Positions 1 to 6,483 are shown, counted from the stretch's first letter. The stretch is 20,546 bases of DNA from an uncultured Campylobacter sp. (GCF_938045345.1 NZ_CALIMS010000028.1:1-20546); one strand, 5' to 3'. The notes: generated by a model from the letters alone, not told the origin. Numbers and translations are program-made.

Positions 1-846
1 GGCAGGCTCCACCTTTTGCGCGATGATTTTAAAGATTTCAGGCGTGCGGATCGCGTCATACTCGATCTTCGCACCTAGCCCCTCGGGGAATACGCGCGGT
101 AGATTTTCCACGATGCCTCCGCCCGTGATGTGCGCGAGCGCATGGATCTTGTCTTTTAAATTTAAAAAGTCTCCTACGTAGATCCTGGTTGGCTCCAAAA
201 GCACGTCTATGAGTGCGCGACCGCCTACCTTGTCGTCAAATTTTAGCCCTAGCTCGGCGATCACTTTGCGTGCGAGCGAGAAGCCGTTTGAGTGCAGGCC
301 ACTGCTAGGAAGCGCGATGAGTACGTCACCCTCACGTACAAACTTGCTGCGGTCGATCTCGTCCTCCTCGGCGATACCCACGGCAAAGCCCGCTAGGTCG
401 AAGTCGCCCTTTTCATACATAGAGGGCATCTCCGCCGTCTCGCCGCCGATTAGCGCGCAGCGGGCGAGTTTGCAGCCCTCGGCGATGCTTTTTACGACTT
501 CTTTTGCATCGCTGATCTCGAGCTTTGCCGTCGCGTAATAGTCGAGAAAAAACAGCGGCTCGGCGAAGTTGCAGATGAGGTCGTTTACGCACATCGCGAC
601 AAGGTCTTGGCCGACGTCCTCAAATTTGCGCGCGTCTATCGCGAGTCGTAGCTTTGTGCCCACGCCGTCGGTGGCGCCTAGGATCGCAGGTTTTTTGTAG
701 CCTGCAGGCAGCCTCACCGCGCCGCTAAACGAGCCGATGCCGCCTAAAACGTGCGGAGTTTGCGTCACTTTGACGAATGGTTTTATCGCCTCTACGAAGT
801 CATTTCCCGCGTCTATATCGACGCCAGCGTCTTTGTAGCTTATCAA
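1..846 (-). CDS. purM: Phosphoribosylformylglycinamidine cyclo-ligase (AIR synthetase), 3' end outside window
   Basis: Converts formylglycinamidine ribonucleotide plus ATP to aminoimidazole ribonucleotide, the fifth step of cytoplasmic de novo purine synthesis. Reading leftward, 282 codons are present of the roughly 330 usual for the family, so the C-terminus lies beyond position 1. Family motifs are visible: GGIGSFSG (about residue 35), the ATP-site GATDGVGTK (57-65), CVNDL (86-90), GGETAEMP (134-141) and SSGLHSNGFS. The start is TTG at 846-844, because a strong Shine-Dalgarno GGAGG lies at 858-854 with 7-nt spacing and no ATG is better placed; the N-terminus MISYKDAGVDIDAG is typical. The gene diverges from coaE, as in other Campylobacter genomes. 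The reading frame is intact throughout the visible part. Confidence 0.96.
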   Translation of the reverse strand, partial: MISYKDAGVDIDAGNDFVEAIKPFVKVTQTPHVLGGIGSFSGAVRLPAGYKKPAILGATDGVGTKLRLAIDARKFEDVGQDLVAMCVNDLICNFAEPLFFLDYYATAKLEISDAKEVVKSIAEGCKLARCALIGGETAEMPSMYEKGDFDLAGFAVGIAEEDEIDRSKFVREGDVLIALPSSGLHSNGFSLARKVIAELGLKFDDKVGGRALIDVLLEPTRIYVGDFLNLKDKIHALAHITGGGIVENLPRVFPEGLGAKIEYDAIRTPEIFKIIAQKVEPA

Positions 847-865
847 ATTTTATCCTCCAAGATGG

Positions 866-871
866 TATAAT
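866..871 (+). promoter_or_regulatory. Extended -10 box of the coaE promoter
   Basis: TATAAT at 866-871 is preceded by TGG (863-865), giving a perfect extended -10 (TGnTATAAT), the form usual for Campylobacter sigma70 promoters that lack a clear -35. Predicted transcription start is near 878, about 42 nt before coaE. The box is next to the purM Shine-Dalgarno on the opposite strand, so the two transcription units are tightly back to back. Inferred from sequence only. Confidence 0.55.
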
Positions 872-877
872 TTCGCA

Positions 878-893
878 GATTTTAGCTAAAATC
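878..893. repeat. 16-bp perfect palindrome between purM and coaE
   Basis: GATTTTAGCTAAAATC is its own reverse complement without mismatch. It begins at the predicted coaE transcription start and lies in the 5' region of both divergent genes. It may be an operator or simply a chance product of AT-rich sequence; no known regulator motif is claimed. Confidence 0.4.
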
Positions 894-919
894 GAATAAA
901 AACGCTATAAAGGCTCACT

Positions 920-1573
920 TTGAAATTTAAACACGCGGTCGTCATTACGGGCAGTATCGGAAGCGGCAAGAGCGCGGTTTGCGAGCTACTTCGTGATCGC
1001 GGATTTGAGATCATCGATGCCGATCAAATTTCGCATCGCGTTTTAGATCGCTGCGCTGCGCAGGTGGCTGAAATTTTCGGCGCGCAATACGTCGTGCAAA
1101 AAGACGTACAGGTTAAATTTGATGCCAGCAGAGGTGAGGAAAATTTGACCAATTCTTGCGCTTTTGTGGATCGCAAAAAACTAGGCGAGCTGGTGTTTAA
1201 AAACCCTGCGGAGCTTGCAAAGCTCGAAGCGCTACTGCATCCGAAGATAACGGCTGAAATTTTATCGCGGGCGCAGGCTTTGGAGGCGAAAGGAAAGCTT
1301 TATTTTGTCGATATTCCGCTGTTTTTTGAGGGCAAGAGATATGAGTTTTTCGACAAAGTAGTGGTCGTTTATGCGCCTAAAGATACGCTGATTTCGCGCG
1401 TGATGAAGCGAAATGGGCTCGATCATGCCGCCGCAAAGCACCGCGTGGAGCTGCAAATGGACATAGAGCAAAAGCGCGTTATGGCGGATTTTGTGATAGA
1501 CAATAGTGGCGATCTTTTCGCGCTTAAGGCCGCGGTGGAGAGATTTTTAAAAGAGTTAAAAGATAAAATTTAG
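920..1573 (+). CDS. coaE: Dephospho-CoA kinase
   Basis: Phosphorylates the 3'-hydroxyl of dephospho-CoA with ATP, the last step of coenzyme A synthesis, in the cytoplasm. The 217-residue protein has the P-loop GSIGSGKS at residues 11-18, the DADQISHR segment that replaces the family's common DAD..(A/S)R substrate motif, IDRKK-like VDRKKLGELVF, and the IPLFFE core strand. The start is TTG at 920: AAAGG at 909-913 stands 6 nt upstream and no ATG is available. Residues about 48-75 form a somewhat longer and more charged segment than usual before the conserved VDRKKLGE motif. It probably heads an operon with the Sel1-repeat gene and dapF, from the -10 box at 866-871. Confidence 0.95.
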   Translation: MKFKHAVVITGSIGSGKSAVCELLRDRGFEIIDADQISHRVLDRCAAQVAEIFGAQYVVQKDVQVKFDASRGEENLTNSCAFVDRKKLGELVFKNPAELAKLEALLHPKITAEILSRAQALEAKGKLYFVDIPLFFEGKRYEFFDKVVVVYAPKDTLISRVMKRNGLDHAAAKHRVELQMDIEQKRVMADFVIDNSGDLFALKAAVERFLKELKDKI

Positions 1574-1641
1574 CCCTTTGCGCGAGAGCTCGTAAAATTT
1601 CTATGCGAATTAAGATGAATTTTAAAATAAAGGATAAAACA

Positions 1642-2562
1642 ATGGGGATCAGCAGTCGCGCCCAAAGTGGCGCTAAATTTCAAAATTTTAAAAGTATGCC
1701 GTTTAAAGAGCGGTTGAAATTTGCGGCGCGAGCGGCTTTGCTCTCCGCGCTGTTTGCGACGGGCGCTGCGGCGGAGATCGACGATCTAAGGAAGGGCTGC
1801 GCCGCGGGAAGCGAGATGGATTGTAAAAAACTAAGCCGCGTGATAAATGAGCTGCAGCGCAACTGCGACGCAGGCGGCGAGGAAAACGCGCTAGACTGCG
1901 CGAATTTGGGCTACGCATACGACTCAAATAGAAGCTTCAGGCAGGCCGCGCGCTATTACGACAGGGCGTGCAAGCTCGGCGAGCAGAAGGGCTGCGTCTA
2001 TTTGGGGCTGCTCTACAACGACGGGCAGGGGGTGGCGCAGGATCGTAAGAGGGCGAATGAGCTTTTCGGCGATGCTTGCAAGAAAAACAGCAGCGAGGGG
2101 TGCGCGAGCCTTGCATACAACTATAAAAAGGGGCTCGGCGCCTATCCAGACACGAAAAAGGCGATCGAGCTTTTGATCAAGGCTTGCAAGATGGGGCAGG
2201 TAGAGGCGTGCCATAACCTAGGGCTCAGCTACGTTCTTGGCGAAGGCGTGAAAAAAGACGCGGACAGGGCTAGGACATTTTTTACGAGGGCTTGCGAGCA
2301 AGGACACGTGGATTCGTGCGTAAATTTAGGCGTTACGTATTTTAAAGGCGACGGCGGACAAAAGGATCACGCGCTTGCTGCGAGGTATTTTAGCGAGGCG
2401 TGCGAGAAAAGCGACGAGCCGCTAGCCTGCTCAAATTTGGCGTATCAATACGAAAAGGGCTGGGGCGTAGCGAAAGATAAAAAGAGGGCTCGCGAGCTTT
2501 ATAAAAAGGCCTGCAAGCTCGGAAGATTTGATGCTTGCGAGCATTTAAAGGCTATGAGGTAG
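1642..2562 (+). CDS. Secreted Sel1-like, cysteine-rich tetratricopeptide-type repeat protein (Hcp-like)
   Basis: A protein of 306 residues with an N-terminal signal peptide (basic FKERLK, hydrophobic AARAALLSALFATGAAA, likely cleavage near residue 44 before EIDDL). The mature part is made of about six 36-residue Sel1-like repeats. Cysteine pairs about 8 residues apart recur with that period: C110/C118, C146/C154, C182/C190, C218/C226, C254/C263, C291/C299. This is the layout of the Helicobacter cysteine-rich protein (Hcp) family, whose repeats are disulfide-stapled helix pairs in the periplasm or outside the cell. Function is unknown, probably protein binding. The start at 1642 is chosen because AAGGA (1630-1634) lies 7 nt upstream; an in-frame ATG at 1615 and the frame from 1603 lack a site. 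It separates coaE from dapF. Confidence 0.9.
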   Translation: MGISSRAQSGAKFQNFKSMPFKERLKFAARAALLSALFATGAAAEIDDLRKGCAAGSEMDCKKLSRVINELQRNCDAGGEENALDCANLGYAYDSNRSFRQAARYYDRACKLGEQKGCVYLGLLYNDGQGVAQDRKRANELFGDACKKNSSEGCASLAYNYKKGLGAYPDTKKAIELLIKACKMGQVEACHNLGLSYVLGEGVKKDADRARTFFTRACEQGHVDSCVNLGVTYFKGDGGQKDHALAARYFSEACEKSDEPLACSNLAYQYEKGWGVAKDKKRARELYKKACKLGRFDACEHLKAMR

Positions 2563-2727
2563 GCTCTAACATCAAGCGTGAAAGGCTTACGATAAACCAG
2601 CTAACTAATGGGGGCGAGTTAGTAAAATATGTCTCAAAAGGGTCTAAAATAAGCGATGCGCTTAAATTTAGATAGAAGTAAAATTTTAATAAAGCGTTAG
2701 TAATTTTAAAAATTTGCGAGGTAAATG

Positions 2728-3606
2728 ATGAAAATTTCAAAATATAATGCGAGCGGCAATGATTTCGTGATTTTTACGGATTCGGTTAAGGCGGATAGAT
2801 CCAAGCTAGCGCGTGAGCTATGTGATAGGCGTGATGGAGTAGGCGCTGACGGGCTCATCGTCGTGCTACCGAAATTTAACGGTATCGAGGGGATAAATTT
2901 CGAGTGGGAATTTTATAATAGCGACGGCAGCACCGCCGATATGTGCGGCAACGGCTCGCGAGCGGTATGCATGTATGCGTATGAGAATTTCTTGGCCGCG
3001 CAGAGTATGAAATTCCTAAGTGGCGCAGGCGTAATTAGCGGCGAAATTTTCGGTATTTTCGGCGGAAATTTGAGTGAAAGCATGCGAGGCGAGCTACGCA
3101 ATGTAAGCTTCGGCGAGATTTTCAATCTTCGCCCTAACGCTCACGCGTTAGTAGCTAACGTCGAGGTAATGCTAACACGCCCCAAACGCCTGGGCGAGAG
3201 CTTTGAGGAGGCAGGGCTAACGTGGTATTTTTATAACACAGGAGTGCCGCACTTAGTAACTTTTGTTAGTGATTTAAATGAGTTCGACGCCGCACTAGCC
3301 CGCGATCTGCGTGAAAAGTATAACGCTAACGTTAATTATGCGTTAGTTCAAAGCCGCCTCGCAAGCAAAATTTTAAAGGTGCGCACCTTTGAGCGTGGCG
3401 TAGAAGCCGAAACTCTCGCATGCGGTACGGGGATGGCAGCATGCTTCATCGCAGGCGTCGAAAATATGGGGCTAGCTCCCGACATCCGCGTGATACCTGC
3501 AAGCGGTGAAACGCTAAATTTGCGCTTAGGGGATGGAGGCAAAATTTACTTTCGCGGCGACGTTAGGCATACTTTCGATGGCGAATTTATCGGATACGTG
3601 GAGTAG
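2728..3606 (+). CDS. dapF: Diaminopimelate epimerase
   Basis: Interconverts LL- and meso-diaminopimelate, supplying lysine synthesis and peptidoglycan cross-link precursor; a cofactor-independent two-cysteine racemase. The catalytic pair is visible: C73 in ADMCGNGSR and C232 in ETLACGTGMAA, with the N-terminal YNASGNDF motif and FYNTGVPH. Length is 292 residues, longer than the roughly 250 of C. jejuni, mainly through the segment near residues 105-150 between the two lobes. Two ATGs are adjacent (2725 and 2728); the second is preferred because GAGG at 2718-2721 is 6 nt from it and only 3 nt from the first. It lies 165 nt downstream of the Sel1 gene and may have its own promoter. Confidence 0.95.
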   Translation: MKISKYNASGNDFVIFTDSVKADRSKLARELCDRRDGVGADGLIVVLPKFNGIEGINFEWEFYNSDGSTADMCGNGSRAVCMYAYENFLAAQSMKFLSGAGVISGEIFGIFGGNLSESMRGELRNVSFGEIFNLRPNAHALVANVEVMLTRPKRLGESFEEAGLTWYFYNTGVPHLVTFVSDLNEFDAALARDLREKYNANVNYALVQSRLASKILKVRTFERGVEAETLACGTGMAACFIAGVENMGLAPDIRVIPASGETLNLRLGDGGKIYFRGDVRHTFDGEFIGYVE

Positions 3607-3681
3607 GCAGACGGAATTTCGAGCCGGTTTGCGCGAGAATTTTAATTTTGAGGTAAAATTTGTCGTTTCACTGCAAAATTT

Positions 3682-3705
3682 AATTCCTAAATTTCGGAAT
3701 TTTAT
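3682..3705 (+). terminator. Possible weak terminator downstream of dapF
   Basis: AATTCC (3682-3687) pairs with GGAATT (3696-3701) across an 8-nt loop and is followed by a short T-rich run. An alternative stem, AATTTTAT (3698-3705) with ATAAAATT (3709-3716), overlaps it. Both are AT-rich and lie 75-110 nt after the dapF stop, so this is a weak call. Confidence 0.25.
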
Positions 3706-3889
3706 GAAATAAAATTTTAAAATTTCAGCGTGTGGAATTTTGCTACTAAATTTAAAATTTTTGCTTGAATTTCACATTTGTATCGCATTAATTTAGGCTT
3801 CTGCGGAATTTAAGCGTTATAGCATTATAAAATTTACGCTCTAACCCGCTCATTTGGTTTATAATTTTTGCTGCCACCGCAAAAAATCC

Positions 3890-3939
3890 GCCGTGTTCGC
3901 ACAAGTGAAATTCCGTCGTATTTGCACGAGCGAAATCCG
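3890..3939. repeat. Two tandem imperfect 25-bp units
   Basis: Unit 1 at 3890-3914 begins CCGCCGTGTTCGCAC; unit 2 at 3915-3939 begins CCGTCGTATTTGCAC. They match at 19 of 25 positions, and a third unit seems to start with CCGCC at 3940 but breaks off. Close by, a second imperfect duplication shares the core GACGATAAA (about 3980-4020 and 4038-4080). Confidence 0.6.
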
Positions 3940-4177
3940 CCACTAATAGCAGAAAGCGCGACATCAAGCGCAAATCCTCGGCGCGGGTAAATCTATCATT
4001 GACGATAAAGGCTGGATTTATCGATGCGGCAATTCTTGAAGCACGGTAGAATTTACTAACGACGATAAAAGCATAGTGTGGTTACGGTGAAATTTAAAAT
4101 TTGCGCCCGTCGAATTTCGCCGCGCCGTCATTTTGTCGTTTAAATTTTAAATTCCATCCGCGTCGGTTTCGTCGAAA

Positions 4178-4324
4178 CTAGGCATAAAGCCTGATGATTA
4201 ACTCTCTGGCGAGCGCTAAAATCACGACGAAGATTGTAAATTTTAATAAAGATTTTTGTCGTATCGCGACAAGCATGACGATGCCAAATAAAATGAGCGC
4301 AATATCTAAAAATGTATCTTTCAT
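4178..4324 (-). CDS. Very small membrane protein, 48 aa, two predicted transmembrane helices
   Basis: A 48-residue frame beginning MKDTFLDIALILFG, with two hydrophobic segments (about residues 5-20 and 28-43) separated by a basic turn RQKSLLK, and ending ARELIIRLYA. Its ATG overlaps the stop of the upstream small gene in the arrangement GCATGA, so translational coupling is likely; there is no separate Shine-Dalgarno site. The ALARELII ending recalls the helix near the end of PsiE-family membrane proteins, but the protein is far too short for that family and the likeness may be only compositional. Function unknown. The coupled layout and membrane-like sequence make it more believable than a random frame of this length. 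Confidence 0.55.
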   Translation of the reverse strand: MKDTFLDIALILFGIVMLVAIRQKSLLKFTIFVVILALARELIIRLYA

Positions 4325-4485
4325 GCGCTTAATTGAAATTTAATCAAAATGCTAAGTATGATAAGAAGTATTATAAAGCGCAAGATTGAGCGCATGGAGG
4401 ATAGATCACCAAATTCTTTGTCATATTCCTTTTTTACCTCCCACTCAGCTTTCCATGCGAACATTTTTACTATAAAATCCAGCAT
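4321..4485 (-). CDS. Very small single-pass membrane protein, 54 aa
   Basis: A 54-residue protein beginning MLDFIVKMFAWKAEW. The N-terminal half is charged and amphipathic (about residues 14-30, rich in E, K and D), and one strongly hydrophobic segment follows (about residues 34-49, RFIILLIILSILIKF), giving a C-tail-anchored look. The start at 4485 is chosen because AGGAG at 4496-4492 lies 6 nt upstream; another in-frame ATG at 4491 touches that site. The stop overlaps the start of the next small gene. Both lie downstream of the 111-residue gene on the same strand, 106 nt away. Not recognised as a member of any known family. Confidence 0.6.
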   Translation of the reverse strand: MLDFIVKMFAWKAEWEVKKEYDKEFGDLSSMRSILRFIILLIILSILIKFQLSA

Positions 4486-4591
4486 TTTCATCTCCTTTTT
4501 TTAAGGCGAGTCGCATAAAAATGAAATTCTGTCGCGCTACGTGAAATTAAAGAATTCTATCTAATCGGCGCTTAAAATTTTTAATTTTGGG

Positions 4592-4927
4592 CTATTTGTC
4601 GGCGTTTTGGACGAGCGCCTTTTCGTATTTTTCGATAAAGCTTCGCCCTGACTCGCATAGGCGGTAGATGAAAATCTTCGACGCCTTGCCCGCATCAAGC
4701 CCCGTATCCTTAATGCTTTCGCGCTGCAGATAGCCCCAGTTTTTATGAATTATATCAAGAGTCGATTTGACCGAGGTGTAGTTGCGCCCACTCGCAGCTG
4801 CGAATTCGTTTACGGGACTCATAAACTCCGCATCGCTTTGCTTATTGCGACACAAAAGCCCATCTTCGCCTTGCGATTCGACCAGTTTTAGCGTTTCATA
4901 AATGAGTTTGTCTTTTAATTTGATCAT
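4592..4927 (-). CDS. Hypothetical protein, 111 aa, possibly winged-helix DNA-binding
   Basis: Not recognised. The protein begins MIKLKDKLIYETLKL and has mixed helical character with a segment (about residues 36-75, from SPVNEFAAASGRNYTSVKSTLDIIHK to GYLQRES) that could form a helix-turn-helix followed by a wing, as in small MarR- or replication-initiator-like domains; this is an impression from sequence. The start at 4927 is preferred because AAGG lies 8 nt upstream; an in-frame ATG at 4963 has no site and would fall almost on the predicted transcription start. It lies downstream of the ATPase gene on the same strand with an 83-nt gap holding its own promoter and an inverted repeat, which fits autoregulation. 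Confidence 0.7.
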   Translation of the reverse strand: MIKLKDKLIYETLKLVESQGEDGLLCRNKQSDAEFMSPVNEFAAASGRNYTSVKSTLDIIHKNWGYLQRESIKDTGLDAGKASKIFIYRLCESGRSFIEKYEKALVQNADK

Positions 4928-4964
4928 CGGTTTTCCCTTATGTAATTGATATGGGTTTACCAAA

Positions 4965-4970
4965 ATTATA
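4965..4970 (-). promoter_or_regulatory. -10 box of the 111-aa gene promoter
   Basis: On the minus strand TATAAT reads at 4970-4965, preceded by TGA, with predicted start near 4958 and an untranslated leader of about 31 nt. TTGACA also occurs upstream on this strand but with a 30-bp spacing, too far for a normal -35. The box is entered by the inverted repeat at 4968-4996. Confidence 0.55.
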
Positions 4971-4996
4971 TCATAAAATTTGTATTTTTATGATAT
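4968..4996. promoter_or_regulatory. 11-bp perfect inverted repeat overlapping the promoter (putative operator)
   Basis: ATATCATAAAA (4968-4978) and TTTTATGATAT (4986-4996) are exact reverse complements across 7 nt. The inner arm overlaps the -10 box at 4965-4970, the position of a repressor site. A further half-site-like TGATAT is at 4948-4953, just past the predicted transcription start. It could alternatively act as a weak terminator of the ATPase transcript, but the stem is nearly all A-T. Confidence 0.5.
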
Positions 4997-5010
4997 GAGA
5001 TGTCAATAAA

Positions 5011-6342
5011 TCAGAAGCTAAGCGCGAATTCGTGAAACCGCACTACATCGCAGCGGATACCCTCAATCTCGAGCCTACCGGAGTTTGCCATGGAAACGAC
5101 TTTTAAGCTCGTGATGCCGAGTCTCTTGAGCGCGCTTAAGATTTTGCGGAATTTTAAAAAGATGATATCTGTGTCGCTGAAAGGAATGACGAGAACCCCC
5201 ATCTTTAGAGCAGGCAGGTAAAAATCCAGCTCTTTTGTGTAAAAAATCGGCGTATTTAGCCCCAAAAGCTCGCAGAAAAGGACGTTGGCAAATTTTTTGG
5301 AGAAGTCCTTTTTGCTCGTTAAAATTTCGCGCATATTAAAATGCGAAAAATATAGTTTTTTTGCGCGCGCGGGCTCGCCAGCTTTGCTTAAAAATCTGAT
5401 GAAATTTTCCCGCTCAAGTTTGGCGATAGTGCCGTATACGGCGTCTTTGGAAATCTTGATGCGCGGCTTTAGTGCGGTGTAAATTTTATTTGCACTAAAT
5501 GCGGCGTGGACGAAGCTTAGGCACTCTTTGAGGATTAAAATCTCCGTGCGGCTAAAGTTTGCCGCAATCAGCCTCTGCTCGAATTCTAAAATTTCAGCGG
5601 GGGTTATGAAGGGGTTTTTTGCGCCGCCGCCTTGGGCTAAAAACGCCGAAATCATCGAGTTTATTTCGTTGTGACGCTTATCGAAGGCGATAAATTCTTC
5701 AAACGAAAGCGGCAAAAGCTCAATCCGCTCAAAGCCTGGCAAAACTAACTCTTTATCGCGAGTAGAAATTATAAAACGCTTTAAATTTAGCCCCTCGGCG
5801 AAGCTTTGAAGCGATGAAATTTCAAAATCGGCACTACTGAAATTATCTAAAAAAAGAGATGAAATTTGCTCGTTGGCGGCTAAAAATTCTTTGATCTCGC
5901 GGAAAAAATTTTCACTCCTGTTTTTTGCGCCGTCGGACCCCGCATTTTTTGCATTGTTTGAGCTGCCTGCGCTTGCGTTTTTTGTATCTGTATTTTTTAC
6001 GGCGGCGCGGTAAAATTCGCCCGTATCCGAAATTTCCGCGTCTAACGTAGCTTCTCTGCTTATTTCATGCTCGTTTATTTCGCTAGCCTTTGTATCGCCT
6101 GCGCTATTTCTAGCCACAAAAATTCCATCATTCGCTACCGCCTCTTCAAGGCGTAGATCGGCTAAATTTAGGTACAAAATTTCATCTTTTTTAAGTTCCG
6201 AAATTTCATTTTTCAGCACGGCGCTTTTGCCGGAATTTAGCACTCCGTAGATTATGGTTTTGGCAGAGCCGATACCTCTTTTGCGCGGAATAAAGCCCAT
6301 AAATTCCGGCGGGTTTTCGTAAAAAAATTTTAGATCATTCAT
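5011..6342 (-). CDS. AAA+/P-loop ATPase with winged-helix and C-terminal domain
   Basis: 443 residues. A P-loop domain is visible: Walker A GVLNSGKS (33-40), Walker B LFLDNF (163-168, D166), a sensor-like IISTRDKE (191-198), then LPLSFEEFIAFDK (210-222), a stretch characteristic of the ATPases annotated with DUF4143/DUF234 C-termini. Residues about 250-345 look like a winged helix. Residues about 350-443 resemble the degenerate restriction-endonuclease-like tail of that group (ELDFYLP then a strand) but the expected catalytic E-x-K is absent. Between Walker A and B, residues about 78-145 are a low-complexity A/N/S/E-rich insertion. No good Shine-Dalgarno precedes the ATG at 6342. Substrate unknown; members are often accessory, mobile or defence associated. 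It diverges from the S10 operon. Confidence 0.75.
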   Translation of the reverse strand: MNDLKFFYENPPEFMGFIPRKRGIGSAKTIIYGVLNSGKSAVLKNEISELKKDEILYLNLADLRLEEAVANDGIFVARNSAGDTKASEINEHEISREATLDAEISDTGEFYRAAVKNTDTKNASAGSSNNAKNAGSDGAKNRSENFFREIKEFLAANEQISSLFLDNFSSADFEISSLQSFAEGLNLKRFIISTRDKELVLPGFERIELLPLSFEEFIAFDKRHNEINSMISAFLAQGGGAKNPFITPAEILEFEQRLIAANFSRTEILILKECLSFVHAAFSANKIYTALKPRIKISKDAVYGTIAKLERENFIRFLSKAGEPARAKKLYFSHFNMREILTSKKDFSKKFANVLFCELLGLNTPIFYTKELDFYLPALKMGVLVIPFSDTDIIFLKFRKILSALKRLGITSLKVVSMANSGRLEIEGIRCDVVRFHEFALSF

Positions 6343-6358
6343 ATCAAGTATTTTAAAA

Positions 6359-6380
6359 TTTTCCTTATTAAAAGGAAATA
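6359..6380. repeat. 22-bp palindromic element, copy 1 (near the ATPase start)
   Basis: The core TTTCCTTATTAAAAGGAAA has 7-bp arms (6360-6366 and 6372-6378) around ATTAA. An identical 22-bp copy is 125 bp away at 6484-6505. This copy ends 17 nt upstream of the ATPase start codon, where it could affect its transcription or translation. Confidence 0.75.
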
Positions 6381-6440
6381 AATCTGAAAAATCCTATGAA
6401 ATTTTTATATCCATTTTAAATTTATCCAAAATTTTTATAT

Positions 6441-6471
6441 TGGAAATTTTCGACAACCTGGAAATTTTCGA
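6441..6471. repeat. 13-bp direct repeat pair TGGAAATTTTCGA
   Basis: TGGAAATTTTCGA occurs at 6441-6453 and again at 6459-6471, offset 18 bp, between the two 22-bp palindromes. A second short pair, AAATTTTTATAT at 6399-6410 and 6429-6440 (offset 30), flanks it and on the minus strand gives two TATAAA-like boxes that could serve the ATPase gene. Confidence 0.65.
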
Positions 6472-6483
6472 AATTCTATATAT

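Larger units (their letters stand above)
3607..4177. other. 571-bp region without a supported gene, with degenerate repeats
   Basis: No open frame here has both a ribosome site and protein-like composition. The sequence is rich in AAATTT words and contains two unlike parts: an AT-rich stretch (3640-3780) and a more GC-rich stretch (3870-4080) that holds imperfect internal repeats. A 61-codon minus-strand frame at 3788-3973 shows no recognisable domain and overlaps the repeat units. The region could be a decayed gene or an ordinary Campylobacter spacer; no RNA gene was recognised. Confidence 0.6.

Noticed and set aside
209..538. 109-codon plus-strand frame opposite purM
   Set aside because: The minus strand encodes conserved purM motifs over the same bases.
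2601..2622. CTAACT / AGTTAG stem after the Sel1 gene as a terminator
   Set aside because: Only 6 bp, with a 10-nt loop and no T-run.
2552..2740. 62-codon minus-strand frame between the Sel1 gene and dapF
   Set aside because: It begins at a TTG inside dapF without a ribosome site and overlaps both neighbours' ends; it reads as AT-rich spacer.
3862..3867. TATAAT-like box on the plus strand in the gene-free region
   Set aside because: No gene or recognisable RNA lies downstream on that strand and such words are expected in AT-rich spacers.
3788..3973. 61-codon minus-strand frame with a hydrophobic start
   Set aside because: The repeat units at 3890-3939 fall inside it, the composition is not protein-like after residue 15, the ribosome site is poor and no family is recognised.
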